From assembly GCA_028571685.1 (NCBI GenBank), contig CM053154.1, positions 11,440,001-11,504,000 of the forward strand: a DNA stretch of 64,000 nucleotides. Direction: 5' to 3'. This document shows positions 35,855 to 46,609 of the stretch, in pieces (the stretch's first letter is position 1; each line of letters starts with the position of its first letter). The stretch is from Heterohyrax brucei (Eukaryota; Chordata; Mammalia; Hyracoidea; Procaviidae). The position numbers and the translations under genes are program-made. A model generated the notes under the pieces. That model was not told the DNA's origin. It saw only the letters and a program-made list of their open reading frames with translations, and searched no databases.

Positions 35855-35992
35855 CAAAATCAAACCTATGGCCACTGAATTGACTTCCAACTCCTAGGAC
35901 AGAGTGGAGCTGACTCCACAGAGTTGGTGGATTCCAACTTCCAATTTTCTGTTAACAGCCATACCACTTAACCACTACACCACCAAGATTTG
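35855..35992 (-). mobile_element. AfroSINE inside L1 3' UTR, partly deleted
   Basis: caaacctatggccactgaat, taggacagagtggagctgac, aattttctgttaacagccat and caccaccaagattt. Part of the body is deleted. Confidence 0.8.
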
Positions 35993-36855
35993 TGTAAAGG
36001 CTATAACATGTATAATAATGCAGTAATAACAATAACCGAAAGATACATGTGTGGTTACATAGGTAGCCATGTATGCATATATGTATATAAGAAGACATAT
36101 GTAAGTACCTGTGTGCACACTTATAGGTGTTATTTGTAGATGTATATGCATACATACATGTTTGTGTATGCTGCATATATATACATATGTGTAACAAAGC
36201 AGTGAGGGCATAGTTACAAAGCCTTTCTAGACAGATCCAGACAGCATGTGAGATTACTTTAATGGATTAAGAAGGCTTAGAATCCTGATGCTGTCCCTGT
36301 CCATAAAACAATACTGAGATCAACTCTTCGGACAGGAATGGGTTGGACACGGCGGACTGGACACAGAGTGACCATATTGTGTGTGCACTTTAGGGTTCTG
36401 TGCATCTATAGGATGTCATCCTGCTGGCCTCTTACTGGAGTGGGGGAAGAGGGTGGAGAGGAGGGGACAGGAGATTGTTAGGAGGACATGACTGACGCAT
36501 ATAGAATGGATAGGAGGAGTGTGCTGTCACCTGGCGGGGAGAGCAGCGGAAGCTGCACATAGGCGGACGTGCAAATTTATACTAGGTTGTAAACTTTCAC
36601 TGAATCACAATGAATTAAAAAAGAACATTTGGGACCTTAGTCTCCTGAGACAGCGTAGTTAGCTGGCATAACGCAGTATGTAAAGATCACGCTCTGCACT
36701 CTAGTTTGATGAGCAGCATCTAAGGTCTTAAAAGTCTGTGAGTGGCTATCTAAAACTATTGGTCTCTCCTCCTCTGGAGCAAAACGGAGTGAAGGAAACC
36801 ACAGACACAAAAATTAGTCTACAAAACTAATAATGAAGAGCTACACAATGCCTGG

Positions 36856-37009
36856 AAACCCCGGAGGCATAGTGCCTAAGTGCTACAGCCACTAACCAAT
36901 AGGTCAGCAGATCAAATCCACCAGGCACTCCTTGGAAACTCTGACGTATAGGGTCACTATAAGTCGGAAGCGACTTAATGGCCCCTAACAACAACCACAG
37001 CACGATGTG
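36856..37009 (+). mobile_element. AfroSINE with RTE-like 3' end and target-site duplication
   Basis: Head gaaaccccggaggcatagtg, B box region aggtcagcagatcaaatcca, body ccttggaaactctgacgtat. The 3' end reads ggaagcgacttaatggcccc followed by taacaacaacc, the form typical of RTE ends rather than the usual t-rich SINE tail. The bases atgcctgg flank it (36848-36855 and 37010-37017). Confidence 0.85.
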
Positions 37010-37056
37010 ATGCCTGGCTACCATCACTGGCCAGTCTGACCAAATAGAAGATTCCA

Positions 37057-37064
37057 GATAAAAT

Positions 37065-37110
<46 letters not shown>
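37057..37110. repeat. TA microsatellite
   Basis: About 54 bases of pure ta repeats inside the unclassified repeat. Confidence 0.95.
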
Positions 37111-37114
<4 letters not shown>

Positions 37115-37757
37115 AAATTCAAATTCCTACGAAAGGCCAGATCTACTGGAAAGATTGAGAGCAGAGAAATCAGAGACTGTTGCTCTAAGATGCTCTTTGA
37201 ACTTGGCACTGAAGCTACTCCAAGAGGTCATCTTTCATTCAAATACTAGATTGGCTTATAAAATAACATCAGCCATGAGTAATGTGCTCCCTAAACAACT
37301 GGTTATATGAGACCAAACAACATTTACCCGAAAGCAGAGATGAAACAGCAAAGAGAAGGGAAGCTGAAGATCAATGGAAGCAGAACAAACGGAATGGAAC
37401 TGAGAACGCTGACACATCGTGAACCTTGTAACCAGTGTCACTGGACAATCTGTATAAACACTGTCAAATGGAAACCTGATTTGCTGTGTAAACTGTCACA
37501 TAAAACAATAGAATATTTTTTTAACAATGGTAGGATTCTTTTTGTATAAATTATATAACCCAACTCTTTTAAAATCTTCAGCCTGAGTACTTTTTATTTT
37601 GTTTTATTTTGAAATGTCACCACCATGTTCCTCCTCCTGCTTTTTGTCACCCAACTTTAGAAGTATGAAGCCTTCTGGTCTCCCTGGGTTGGTTGAGAAG
37701 CAGAGGCAGCCAGGGCTTTACTGTACAGTGACTTAAGACCAATTCAATAAAGTGTAC

Positions 37758-37895
37758 ACAGAAAGGGGAAGGGAGAAGAGGGGGAGCGGAGAGGAAAGGT
37801 GGGGAAAAGGAGGGGAGGGGGAGGAGGGAGGAGAGGAGAAAGGAGGGAAAAGAGGGTGTGGAAGGGAGAGGACGGGAGGAAAAAAAAGAACACTG
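37758..37895 (+). repeat. Purine-rich tract, (GGGAGA/GGAAAGG)n
   Basis: About 135 bases almost entirely A and G on the plus strand, from gaaaggggaagggagaagag to gaggaaaaaaaagaac. Open frames through it on both strands come from the repeat. The stretch 37565-37757 before it is unassigned. Confidence 0.9.
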
Positions 37896-37976
37896 TGGTC
37901 TAGCTGTTTAAAGGATTTCTTTTTCAGTTTAGTTGTTTTCTGAAGCTTTGTTTTCTGAAAAATTTTCTGATTTTTG

Positions 37977-38186
37977 ATGGAGTCCCTGAGTGGTACCAAC
38001 AGTTAACACACTAGGCTCCTCACCAAGAGGTACATGGTTCAAGTCCACCTGGAAGCACCTTGGAAGAAAGGCCTGGCAATCTGCTTCTGAAAATTCAACC
38101 ACTGACAACCCCATGGAGCTTAGTTCTGCTCTGACACACATGGAATCACTCTGAGGCAGAATCAGCTTGGTGGCAACTTGTTTATT
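37977..38186 (+). mobile_element. AfroSINE, long subfamily, sense
   Basis: gatggagtccctgagtggta, ggttcaagtccacctggaag, ggcctggcaatctgcttctg, cctgagg-type tail cagaatcagcttggtggcaa. Confidence 0.82.
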
Positions 38187-38487
38187 TGATTATGGCTTTT
38201 TTCTTCCTTTAAAACATTAGGGCTACTTCTGACTCCAATCACTGTCGCAGAATCTTATACATTCACCATTTATCGTCACACCAAAGGAAAGTGCTTATAA
38301 CTTTACCATCTAGCATGTCTCTCTCTTTGGATTATGAGAGTAATAACTTCTCCTACTTCATTTAACCTTAGCTAGATACAGTGCATTAATCATATGCATA
38401 TAGAAGGATACAGAAAGCCTCTCATTTATCCAAGGAAAAAGTGTAATCATAATAATTTACTTATTGGTACTGGGGCCTTACTTCTGC
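38187..38487. other. No feature recognised
   Basis: AT-rich single-copy-looking sequence between two sense SINEs. Confidence 0.35.
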
Positions 38488-38665
38488 TGGGGAAACCTTG
38501 GGGGTGAAGTGATTAAGAGCTATGGCTGCTATCCAAAAGGTCAGCAGTTCAAATCTACTGGGCACTCCTTGAAAACCCTATGGTGCAGTTCTACTCTGTG
38601 CTATAGGGTCACTATTGAGTCAAAATCAACTGGATGGCAACAGATTTGTTTTGGTTTGGTTTGTG
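38488..38665 (+). mobile_element. AfroSINE, full length, sense
   Basis: ctggggaaaccttgggggtg, ccaaaaggtcagcagttcaa, tggtgcagttctactctgtg and gtcaaaatcaactggatggc with a (ttggtt) tail. Confidence 0.88.
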
Positions 38666-38769
38666 GACTACAGGACACCAATAATGTTACAACCCAGTAC
38701 TGGTCTACTGAACTGGTTGGTTCAGACCAAAAGAGTGCATTAGTCTGAATGACTATTTGTACTATGCAA

Positions 38770-38926
38770 AATGCAAACCCACTGCTGTTCAGTTGATTCC
38801 CACTCATAGCGACACTAGAGGTCAGAGTAGAACTGCCCCATAGAGTTTCCAAGGAGCCCCTGGCAGATTTGAACTGCTGACCTTTTGGTTAGCAGACAGA
38901 GCACTTAACCACTAGGCCACCAGTCA
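38770..38926 (-). mobile_element. AfroSINE, full length, antisense
   Basis: aaacccactgctgttcagtt, tcagagtagaactgccccat, cttttggttagcagacagag and actaggccaccag. It faces the previous SINE across about 100 bp. Confidence 0.88.
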
Positions 38927-40042
38927 GACAATAACAAGGGTAGTAATTTAGAACATGGGAAGAGAGCTACCACTGGAAGCTGTCGTTATGACAGATTTCT
39001 GATTCTGTATCTTCTGCACCATTTTGATAAATCCAGGTTTGGGATTCTTTTTTAATTACTTTTTTGGCTCTGAGATTTTATTTCTTTGAATGCAGCCCTG
39101 CCCTGAGATTGAACCACGTGGGTCCCGGGATTTAGAAGAGTTACAGAAACAGCCCTGCTCCCAGCAGGCAGGCTTGCTGTGCTTATCTGCCTAAACATGC
39201 CCACTCTCTGCTGTGCAGACATTTTCTTAGAGGAAGGTAATTACTACAAGAATGAAGACGAAAGTAGAAAATGACACGTAATCTATAAAATAGTTTCGGA
39301 GAAGAAATCCATTCCTGCTTGGCACAAATAAAAGCATCCTTTTTGTGGCCAGAAGAAAGTCAAGCTTAGTTTTCAGGACTGTGAAAACCTCAAAGTTTTT
39401 GCCTAGAGGAATTTTCTCCTCCAGGAGAGTTTTGAAAATCTATGCTTTGATCTGCCGTGTTTGATCCATGGAAAGCAACACTGGCAATATCTTGAGGTTC
39501 AGTGGAGTATCCCATTAGCCTACTATCACTGTAAAAAAAAAATCATTCCTGTTTAAACAGAGGCATATTCAGAATGTGACAAAAGCCTTTAACCAAAGAC
39601 ATCTCGAGTGTTTTAACAGCCCTCAAGTAGCCCAGGCACCACCGTTTAGTTAAGCTGAGCAACTGAGCTGGTCTGGACCAGCAGAACGGGCTAGGAGGTT
39701 TAGAGCATGTGTGGCAGAACCCCAAGGGACAAGAAAAGTCTCGAGACAGCCTCCATCCCTGCACCTCAACTGGACCTGTTCATTTTAAAATCTGGTTTAC
39801 ATCCTGAGTTAGCATGTGAGATGTTATTTGAACAGAAGTTTCTGTGGCAGGAAAAAATATGTGTAATTTGAATACATGCGTAGTCTGTCCACTACGACAA
39901 ATGGGCTCTGATTGCAAACAACGTGTGAGCCAATTGCCTGGAACTCAGAACCCCTTTCTCCCCCAAATGAGTAGCTAACGATTGTAGGTGGGCTCCAAAG
40001 CTGACCTATAGATTCCAGGTTTGCGACTTGCTGTGTCCTTGA
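38927..40042. other. No gene recognised; single-copy-looking DNA
   Basis: Low repeat content. A T-rich stretch (39040-39065) and no recognisable coding sequence. The part 39060-39520 is a candidate for conserved noncoding DNA only because it is free of recognisable repeats. Confidence 0.35.
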
Positions 40043-40200
40043 AGGAATCTCAGTGTGGTGCAGTTAAGGCGCCGGGCTGCTAACTGACAGGATGGTGGTT
40101 TGAGTCCATCCAGAGGTGCCTCAGAAGAGAGGCCTGGCGATCTACCTCCAAGAACCATTAAAAACTCTACGCAGCACCATTTCATTGTGACACAGTTGGG
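40043..40200 (+). mobile_element. AfroSINE, long subfamily, 3'-truncated
   Basis: gaaggaatctcagtgtggtg, tgagtccatccagaggtgcc, gaggcctggcgatctacctc and aaaactctacgcagcaccat. The usual tail is missing or badly decayed. Confidence 0.75.
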
Positions 40201-40644
40201 GACACCACACCCGGTCAGGATGAGCACGGTGCAATATACGTGCGCTGAAGAGGAGAGGCAAGCCCAGCGGGAGAGCTGAATGAAGAATGGGGGCTGGGGC
40301 ACAGGACAGGAAAGGAGGAAAAGCTAAGCTTGAGCTCAGGGGACAGGCAGATAGATGCCTCTGCCTTTGGGAGGGAGATAGCATGTGCGAAGCTCACTTG
40401 GAACAGGAAAGGCCAAATGAAAGCACCTTGGTGCCCTGGAGTGATTGACGGGGAAGACAGGTAGACACCTTCTACACCTTCTACCCGCGGGGCCACCTCC
40501 TGGCAGCTCCTTGTAACCTCCCGAGCCCTGGCTTAAAGGTCCTGTTCCCAGGAGGTTGGCTGCCATTGCCTGTCTTCCTGCCTCTCCCTTCTTGTGTCCC
40601 TTTTTCCGTTTGCTGTTACTTGCCTGACATCTGCCTGCCTTCCC

Positions 40645-40755
40645 CAGTAGATAATAGGCCACAGGAAGGGAGGCACTGTCTAGTTGCCCACCTCACTCTC
40701 TGGGTCTAGCACAGAGCTTGACATATAGAAGGCACTCAGTAAGTGCCTTCAGTTA
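40645..40755 (+). mobile_element. L2 3'-end-like fragment
   Basis: The order ggaagggaggcactgtctag, ctgggtctagcacagagctt, gacatatagaaggcactcag is that of the L2 LINE 3' end. The sequence 40200-40645 before it is unassigned. Confidence 0.6.
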
Positions 40756-41119
40756 GATAGTTAATCCTAGTCTCTTTATGATCCCAGGCATCGCCTTCCT
40801 TGGCCTTATCCCAGCCTAGCTTCCTGTTTGGATTCGGGTTGCAGATAACAGATGCAGGTGAGCTTTGTGGACTTATCAACCGGGCAAAGTTGGCTGGGTC
40901 AGCTTTCGGGTTCGGGAAGCCGTGGGTGGGACAGGTGAGCATGAGGTCATAGAGGGAACCTCCTGGACCGGCTTCCGTGATCTCAAAGCAGCTTTGTTCT
41001 CTGAGTTGCTCATCCGTTCACTCATTCCAGCGTTCACTTACTCACACTTTGCTAACTTAGCAGGCGTGCTTTGAACCTAGCTCTGTGCCTGGTACTTGAT
41101 ATCTGCTAAGCTGTCAGCA
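40756..41119. other. No feature recognised
   Basis: Single-copy-looking sequence between the L2 piece and a SINE. Confidence 0.35.
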
Positions 41120-41285
41120 GAAACCCCGGCGGCTTAGTGGTTATGTGCTATGGCTGCTAACCAAAAAGGTCAGTGGTTCAGATCCACCAGGGCCTCCTTG
41201 AAAACTCTGCAGAGCAGTTCTACTCTGTCCTATAGCATTGCTTTGAGTCCAAATGAACTCAACGGCAGTGTGTATGGTATGGTAA
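41120..41285 (+). mobile_element. AfroSINE, full length, sense
   Basis: gaaaccccggcggcttagtg, aggtcagtggttcagatcca, gagcagttctactctgtcct and ccaaatgaactcaacggcag. Confidence 0.88.
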
Positions 41286-41314
41286 GCTATTGGCAGAACA
41301 GCAGAACAAGGTAT

Positions 41315-41480
41315 TGGTGAAAGCTCTGGCTTCTGGAGTCAGCTGGTCATGAGTTCCAATTCTGGGTCTTTGCTGACACTGTGTGACCTTAGGAGACTTT
41401 TCCACTTCCCGAGCCTCGGTTCCCCCTTTGCACAAAGAGCTAGCAAGGTCTGTCTTACTGGGCTGTAATATGGCCCAGAG
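41315..41480 (+). mobile_element. MIR, sense
   Basis: gctctggcttctggagtcag, gagttccaattctgggtctt, acactgtgtgaccttaggag and cgagcctcggttcccccttt are the MIR landmarks in order. Confidence 0.85.
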
Positions 41481-41507
41481 GTGAAAGATGTTGCAAACAA
41501 CTGACCC

Positions 41508-41731
41508 CTAACCAAACCGAATCAGTTACTGTCCAGTGGATCCTGATTCACGGAGACCCTCTATGTGTCCGCGTAGAACTGGGCTGCGTAGGGTTCGCCA
41601 TGGCTGTGGTCTGCAAGTGGACTGCCAGGCCTTTCTTCTGTGGTGCTGAGGAAATCTCTGAGTGGACTCACTGTGCCAACTTTTTCAGTTAGTAGTTGAA
41701 TGCCCACCCATTTTTGCCGCCCAGGAATTCT
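41508..41731 (-). mobile_element. AfroSINE, long subfamily, antisense
   Basis: cagtggatcctgattcacgg, ctctatgtgtccgcgtagaa, tgcaagtggactgccaggcc and cagttagtagttgaatgccc. Confidence 0.8.
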
Positions 41732-42956
41732 ATAACCACCCCTGGAGGGTGCTTGATTAATGTCAGTACCCAGCACCCAGCAGCACCCTTGCCCACTACA
41801 GATCTAAGTGTTTTTCTTCCCACCAACAGACAGGCCCAGAGACCATTCAAGTGGAGCATCAGAGGAAAAGTCACCAAAGATGCAAATGATCAGTAAAGGA
41901 CAAGGGGACCTCCTTGCTGAAGACCCCTCACCTTCGCATTTTGCTTAGAATAAGCTGAGTTTTAGTCATTTCAGGCTATGAAAATGGCTAGCAGTGGGCA
42001 GGAGGAAAAGCATTCACAGAATTTGATGCTCCTCTGCAGAAGGACTGCTGCTCGTGAGGGGTGAGGGGTGTGCAGTCAAAATTCAGAAAGGGGCCAACCC
42101 CAAAGTAGCGTCATGGCTGGGAGGGGTTGCCCTGGAGTAGCCCTCTTCACACCTCTTTCAGTCCCGTTATTGGGATGATCTTTACCCCATGGAGATGGGC
42201 TGGGCCCACATTGACCCCATGGGCGGGAAGCAGGGCAGGGGGACAGGTGCTTTGTCCACCTGATGGGCTTCCTTGAAGACCACTGGAGACTGGAAATGAC
42301 CAACGAGGCTTGAGTATTGTGTCTTGCAGGGACTGTCTCAGCTTCTCTGATCTAGGAGACGTGCACTCCGCTGGCAGCCAGCCAAAACCTCGAGGGGGCA
42401 CTGACACCTCCAGCCACCCAGGCAGGGCAGATATATGGAGAGGCACCTTTGCCTCCGGCCCTTCTGCTTTTGGTGTTCAGAGGAGGTGAGCAGAGCCCCA
42501 TCCCGGGGAGACAAGTTCCCACTGTAGTCTCAGGGTTGCAAAGCCACCTCTCCAGTTCTTTCTAGAATTGCACCGGCTGCCAGCATGCACCTCTCCTTGC
42601 CAGGGCCTGGGTCCTCTGAGGTTCGGGCCACCAGCCTCCCCCTGCCACCCACCTGGGAAATGCAGATGCTGTGGGAAGCAAAGTGGGCCATGGCAAGGGC
42701 AGTCCCTGGGCAGTGTGGGTGGCAGCTGAGCCCGCACCGCACTGTGAGGGGTCAGGCAGAGAAGGCAGCCCCCTCATCCTGCAGCTGCAGCCCCCAGGCT
42801 GGAGAGCAAGGTGGCGGTGAGGTGACAGCGAAGGCGCGGAGCCTCCTGGCCAGTGTCCTGAGGCCGGCTCCAGTGGCCCTGGCCCACTGGGTCCCACTAC
42901 TCAGCGGGGTCTCTTCCTGACCAGCCTCCCACAGCCCAGTGTCCCCCATACACCTC
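41732..42956. other. GC-rich single-copy-looking DNA, no gene recognised
   Basis: The part 42480-42930 is G+C rich with overlapping open frames of 86-111 codons on both strands. None resembles a known protein, and CpG does not appear enriched, so I do not call a CpG island or an exon. Confidence 0.4.
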
Positions 42957-43512
42957 CCACCTGCACACCCACACACATACACCCCACACATACACCTTCA
43001 TACACAGATACACCTCACACATATGTACCTTATACACACATACAACTTTACACACATACACCTCACACACACACACACATATAACCTCACACTCACATAC
43101 ACCTCACACACACATGCATATGCCTCACACACACATACACATACCTTACATTCCTACTCACACATGTGATTCACACGCATCCACATACTCATACATACAC
43201 ACATTCAAACATATAAACACACATTCCCATGTATTCACACACCAGTACGTGCACACTGACACATATGTGCATGCTCGTAATACACACATGCACATTCATA
43301 TGCATCCTATCCCTGCACTCACACTGTCTTGCACACGTTCACACATGCTGGTGCATACCCGTACACATTCACACACACATGTACTCCCACACTCATTGTG
43401 ACGCACACATTCACGCTCAGTCTCACATGCATACACACATTCACACACACTCACAAATACTCACAGAGTAACCCCCAGTCATACACACATATTGACTCAT
43501 CTCACAAACACA
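42957..43512 (+). repeat. CA-rich compound microsatellite/minisatellite
   Basis: About 550 bases of acac, acatac, cacctcacacac, cattcacac and tcatacacac units. Histidine/threonine-rich translations are products of the repeat. Confidence 0.92.
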
Positions 43513-45009
43513 CAGGCTTCCCAACATGGCCCTATCATGCTAACAAAACAAATGAATGCACAGCTACACACAAGTGTCATGATCCAACAAAGGTGGTCTC
43601 CCTGAAGTGATGTTCCACCCTCCCGTCTACCTGCAATGCCCTCAGCTAACTCCTTGCCCACCCCACTCTGCTGAAGTTTCTCCTTCTCCAGGAAGTCTCC
43701 CCTGATGACTTGCTCTCTAGTGCCCTGGGTGTCCACACTGTGGCCCTGAGCTCATTGCACTGTGATGGCTGGTGTAAGTTCCTGCCTCCTTCACTGGGAG
43801 ATCCAGGTGTGCTGTCACTGTGCCTGAATCATCTCCATGGCCCCATCAGCTGCCACTGAACCAGGTTGGTACTCAACTGCACCAGCCGGAGCAAGGGAGT
43901 GAAAAAAGCCATGAAGGGAAGAAGGGAAGGCTTTCCCTGTTAACAGGTGCCTGGTTCGGCTGGAGCTGAGGGGCCCTACAGGGGCATGGTGCAGGCAGCC
44001 TGGGACAGGTGACTTGTCCCCACAGTGACCCTCACAGCCAGGAATGCTCAGGCTGTGGGAGCTTTGGGGAGATTGCCATGGCCGCACCCACATTTCTGCA
44101 GATAATCCCAGGCCCAGAGGCCCCAGGCAGCTCTTCTCTGCAGAGTCACCCCTGTGTGTTTGTTTTGCCACCTTCACTGAGCTGTCTAAGTAATCCTGGA
44201 ATGTGACCTGGCCGCCCGGGGGTGTGTGCAGGGCAAGGCCAGGGTCCATGTGCAGCTGGAGGACAAACACCATTCGATACCATGGTCAGGGCTGAGCTAT
44301 TTGCTTTCATTCTACATTTCTTGCTCCCGAGGCTTTGACAAACAAGGTACGCTCCCATCTGGGCTTGCTGGGTGCACGGATGGAATCCCAGCCTCTTGCT
44401 GACTAGTGCAGAAGCAGAGCCTTCTTAGCTGAGAGCTCTTTGAACACCGGTGAATTCTGGAGGTGCTCTGAGTCATCTCACACACGCCACCCTTGGAGGT
44501 GGCGGCAGTCACGTGGGGGTGACGAAAGTGCCTCATTTCTGCACATGGCAGTTCCCGGAGCCATCAGAGCAGTGACCACCAGGGCAAAGGAGGGATGTCT
44601 GCAGAGGGCACCTGCCAGGCAGCTGAGGAAGCACTGTCCCTCGACATTGGTGGTTCAGGGGAGCTAGTTACCTGCCGGCTGTCTCAGGAGTCCCTAAAGA
44701 ATGTCCATTCTGCACCCTTAAATTGCTGATGGCGAGAGGCTGGCTGGTGGAGGACAGCGTGGGGATGTTGGCAGCCAGCTGCCTGCCTTCTCAGTGCTTT
44801 TGTCAGCTGCCCTGTCAAGTCAGTCCCTGAATCTCAGTGATACCCTGTGCAATGGGAGAAAACACTGCCCAGCCCTGCCCTTCCCCATCATCTGCTGTGG
44901 ATTGGACATTGTCATTCACAGGGTTTTCACAGGCTGGTTTTTAGAAGTGGATTGGCAGGCCTTTGTTCCTAGCCCCTCTTAGGCTGGAAACTCCACTAAA
45001 ACCTGTTCA
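43513..45009. other. No gene recognised; single-copy-looking DNA
   Basis: G+C rich and repeat-poor. The longest open frame is 152 codons on the minus strand (43815-44273). I see no family signature, flanking splice signals or transcript end for it. Confidence 0.35.
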
Positions 45010-45014
45010 GCATC

Positions 45015-45515
45015 TGTTTTAGTCAGCTAGGGCTGCTCTAACAGAAATACCACAGAGTGGATGGCTTTAACAAAGAAAGATTTATTCTTACACAGTCCGG
45101 TAGGTTGCAAGTCCATATTCAGGGTGTCCGCTCCAGGGAAAGACTTTCCCCTTGACGGCTCTGGAGGAAAGTCCGGTATTGCATCAGTCATTGTCCAGGG
45201 AGTGTCCTAACGCAAGAACCTCTGGTCTAAACGACGCGCTCTGCTCCCGGTGCTGCTTGCTTGATGGTAGCGAGGTTCTCAAATTGTCCTTGGTTCTTTT
45301 TCCTTTTATTCCTTGCAAGCTAAAAGCATTAAGGGTGGGGCAAGCCATACTCCAGGGAAACTTCCCCCATAGCAGGAATTCACAGCCCCACCCTAATCCT
45401 TTAACATACAGGTTAGCAAAACCACACAATGGACGACAGTCCCAAGATACTGGGAACCATATCCCAGCCACGTGGCTGCACACATTTTTGGGGGGACACA
45501 ATTCAAACCATGACA
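45015..45515 (-). mobile_element. Solo LTR, ERVL-MaLR-like, with 5-bp target-site duplication
   Basis: Read in reverse it starts tgtcatggtttgaattgtgt and ends ctagctgactaaaaca, the layout of mammalian MaLR LTRs. The five bases gcatc flank it on both sides (45010-45014 and 45516-45520), the duplication size expected for ERVL/MaLR. A polyadenylation-type stretch lies near its downstream end. It belongs to the same family as the LTR at 29516-30070. No internal sequence is present. Confidence 0.85.
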
Positions 45516-45774
45516 GCATCCAAGCCTCGGTGTAGCAAGTCCAGCAGAGTCATAGGGGGAGAAGAGAGCAGAAGTTCAAGAGAAGGGAACCAAGGTGAGA
45601 AATTAAGTTAGTCATGAGGAGGCGGAGCTGGAGAGGAGCTTGGGCTGACTGCCTGGAGGAAGGGGCCTGGTCAGAGAGTTCAGAGGGGAACAGACGGTCC
45701 CCGAGGAGGCATCAGCCACACTAAGAGAGGCATACCTGCCTAGAGCTAGAGCTTGAGGCTAACTCACTCCAGTG

Positions 45775-46275
45775 GGCAGAACAATCCTCCGCACAAAAGA
45801 TGCTCGTGTCTTGTCCTCGGTATGTGAGTACAAAAAAGGATGAGAGAGATGTGGCTGGTAAATACGGAGGTGAGGGGGCCGTGGGCCGGGTGATGTAGGC
45901 AGCGTCTAAAGGCTAGAATGGGAAGGGAACGGATCCTCGCTGCTGAGGAGAAACAGTTTTGCTGACACTGATTTTAGCCAAGTCAGTCCTGTCAGACTTC
46001 TGACCTACCAAAACAAAAAAACACACCCACTGCGGTCCAATCTGTTCTGACTCGCAGTGACTCTGTAACAGAGAGTACAACTGCTCCCACAGGGTTCCCA
46101 GGAGGTGGCTGGTGGATTTGAACTGCTGCTGTTTTGGTTAGCTGCCGAGCTCTTAACCATTGTGTTAGAGACCAGGGCCCCTTGGGCCTACAGAGCGCTA
46201 AGTTAATAACTTTGTGTTCTTGTAAGCTGCCACGTCTGTGGTGGTTTGTCACAGCAGCTATAGGAAACTGGTACG
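45775..46275 (+). mobile_element. Second old MaLR/MLT-like LTR, split by a SINE
   Basis: It begins gtgggcagaacaatcctccg and includes gatgctcgtgtcttgtcctc. A SINE breaks it at 46008-46172 and it ends tctgtggtggtttgtcacag followed by cagctataggaaactggtac. This is the usual order of an ancient mammalian LTR. Exact family not assigned. Confidence 0.6.
46008..46172 (-). mobile_element. AfroSINE inside LTR, antisense
   Basis: cccactgcggtccaatctgt, gagagtacaactgctcccac, gctggtggatttgaactgct and ttggttagctgccgagctct. Confidence 0.85.
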
Positions 46276-46279
46276 GTGA

Positions 46280-46609
46280 TCAACAGCAAAGGAAATCTGT
46301 TCAGCTCTACCCTCTTGTCTGGCCACACTCGTGCCCTCGCCAGCTGTCCCAGCTACCAGCGGCCATCAGCTTTGCCTTCCAGTGTCTCTGCACCCCTTGA
46401 CTCTATCCTTGTCACTCAAGCCACGCCTACTCCTTCTTCTCCCAACTATCATCCTCTCCTCCACCTGGACCACCTGACTGAAGCTATCTTCCCTTTTAGT
46501 GCTTGTCTCCTAGACATGCTAGAGTTACCGTCCAAAAACTGAATTTAGATCAGAAAATGTCCTACTTAACAAACTATTTAAAAAGCCAGACTTGCTGGTC
46601 TGCTACACT
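46280..46609. other. No feature recognised
   Basis: Pyrimidine-rich single-copy-looking DNA. Confidence 0.35.

Larger units (their letters stand above)
28696..36620 (+). mobile_element. LINE-1, near-complete, dead, with four nested insertions
   Basis: ORF1 starts near 28744 and is open for 87 codons (it contains ELPDTELKRFIFRLLKEIKE and then a Gln/Asn-rich coiled-coil stretch). It then breaks. ORF2 endonuclease sequence begins near 30665 (VNGLN, later GHYVMIKVSIHQEN), reverse transcriptase near 31850-34100, and the C-terminal part runs to about 35460. The sequence continues without a break into a 3' UTR with a TG/TA-rich zone (36030-36190) and a G-rich purine tract (36430-36480), ending cacaatgaattaaaaaag. 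Nested are an LTR (29516-30070), an RTE (32480-33545) and two SINEs. Without them it is about 6 kb, a normal L1 length. The 5' UTR appears to be missing. Confidence 0.88.
36621..37560 (+). mobile_element. L1 3'-UTR-like or other afrotherian repeat, unclassified
   Basis: From gggaccttagtctcctgaga through gatcacgctctgcactctag, gtcttaaaagtctgtgagtg and tgtgtaaactgtcacataaa, the sequence has the feel of a dispersed repeat and ends with an A/T-rich tail. Its ending resembles the copies at 13485-14110 and 46610-47195 (gtaaact..tcac). A SINE (36856-37009) and a TA run (37057-37110) lie inside it. I infer an L1 3' UTR of another subfamily, without firm proof. Confidence 0.45.

Noticed and set aside
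42480-42930. Possible CpG island and exon
   Set aside because: G+C rich but CpG is not visibly enriched, and no reading frame or splice site set is convincing.
43114-43610. Histidine/threonine-rich open frames
   Set aside because: Translations of the CA-rich array.
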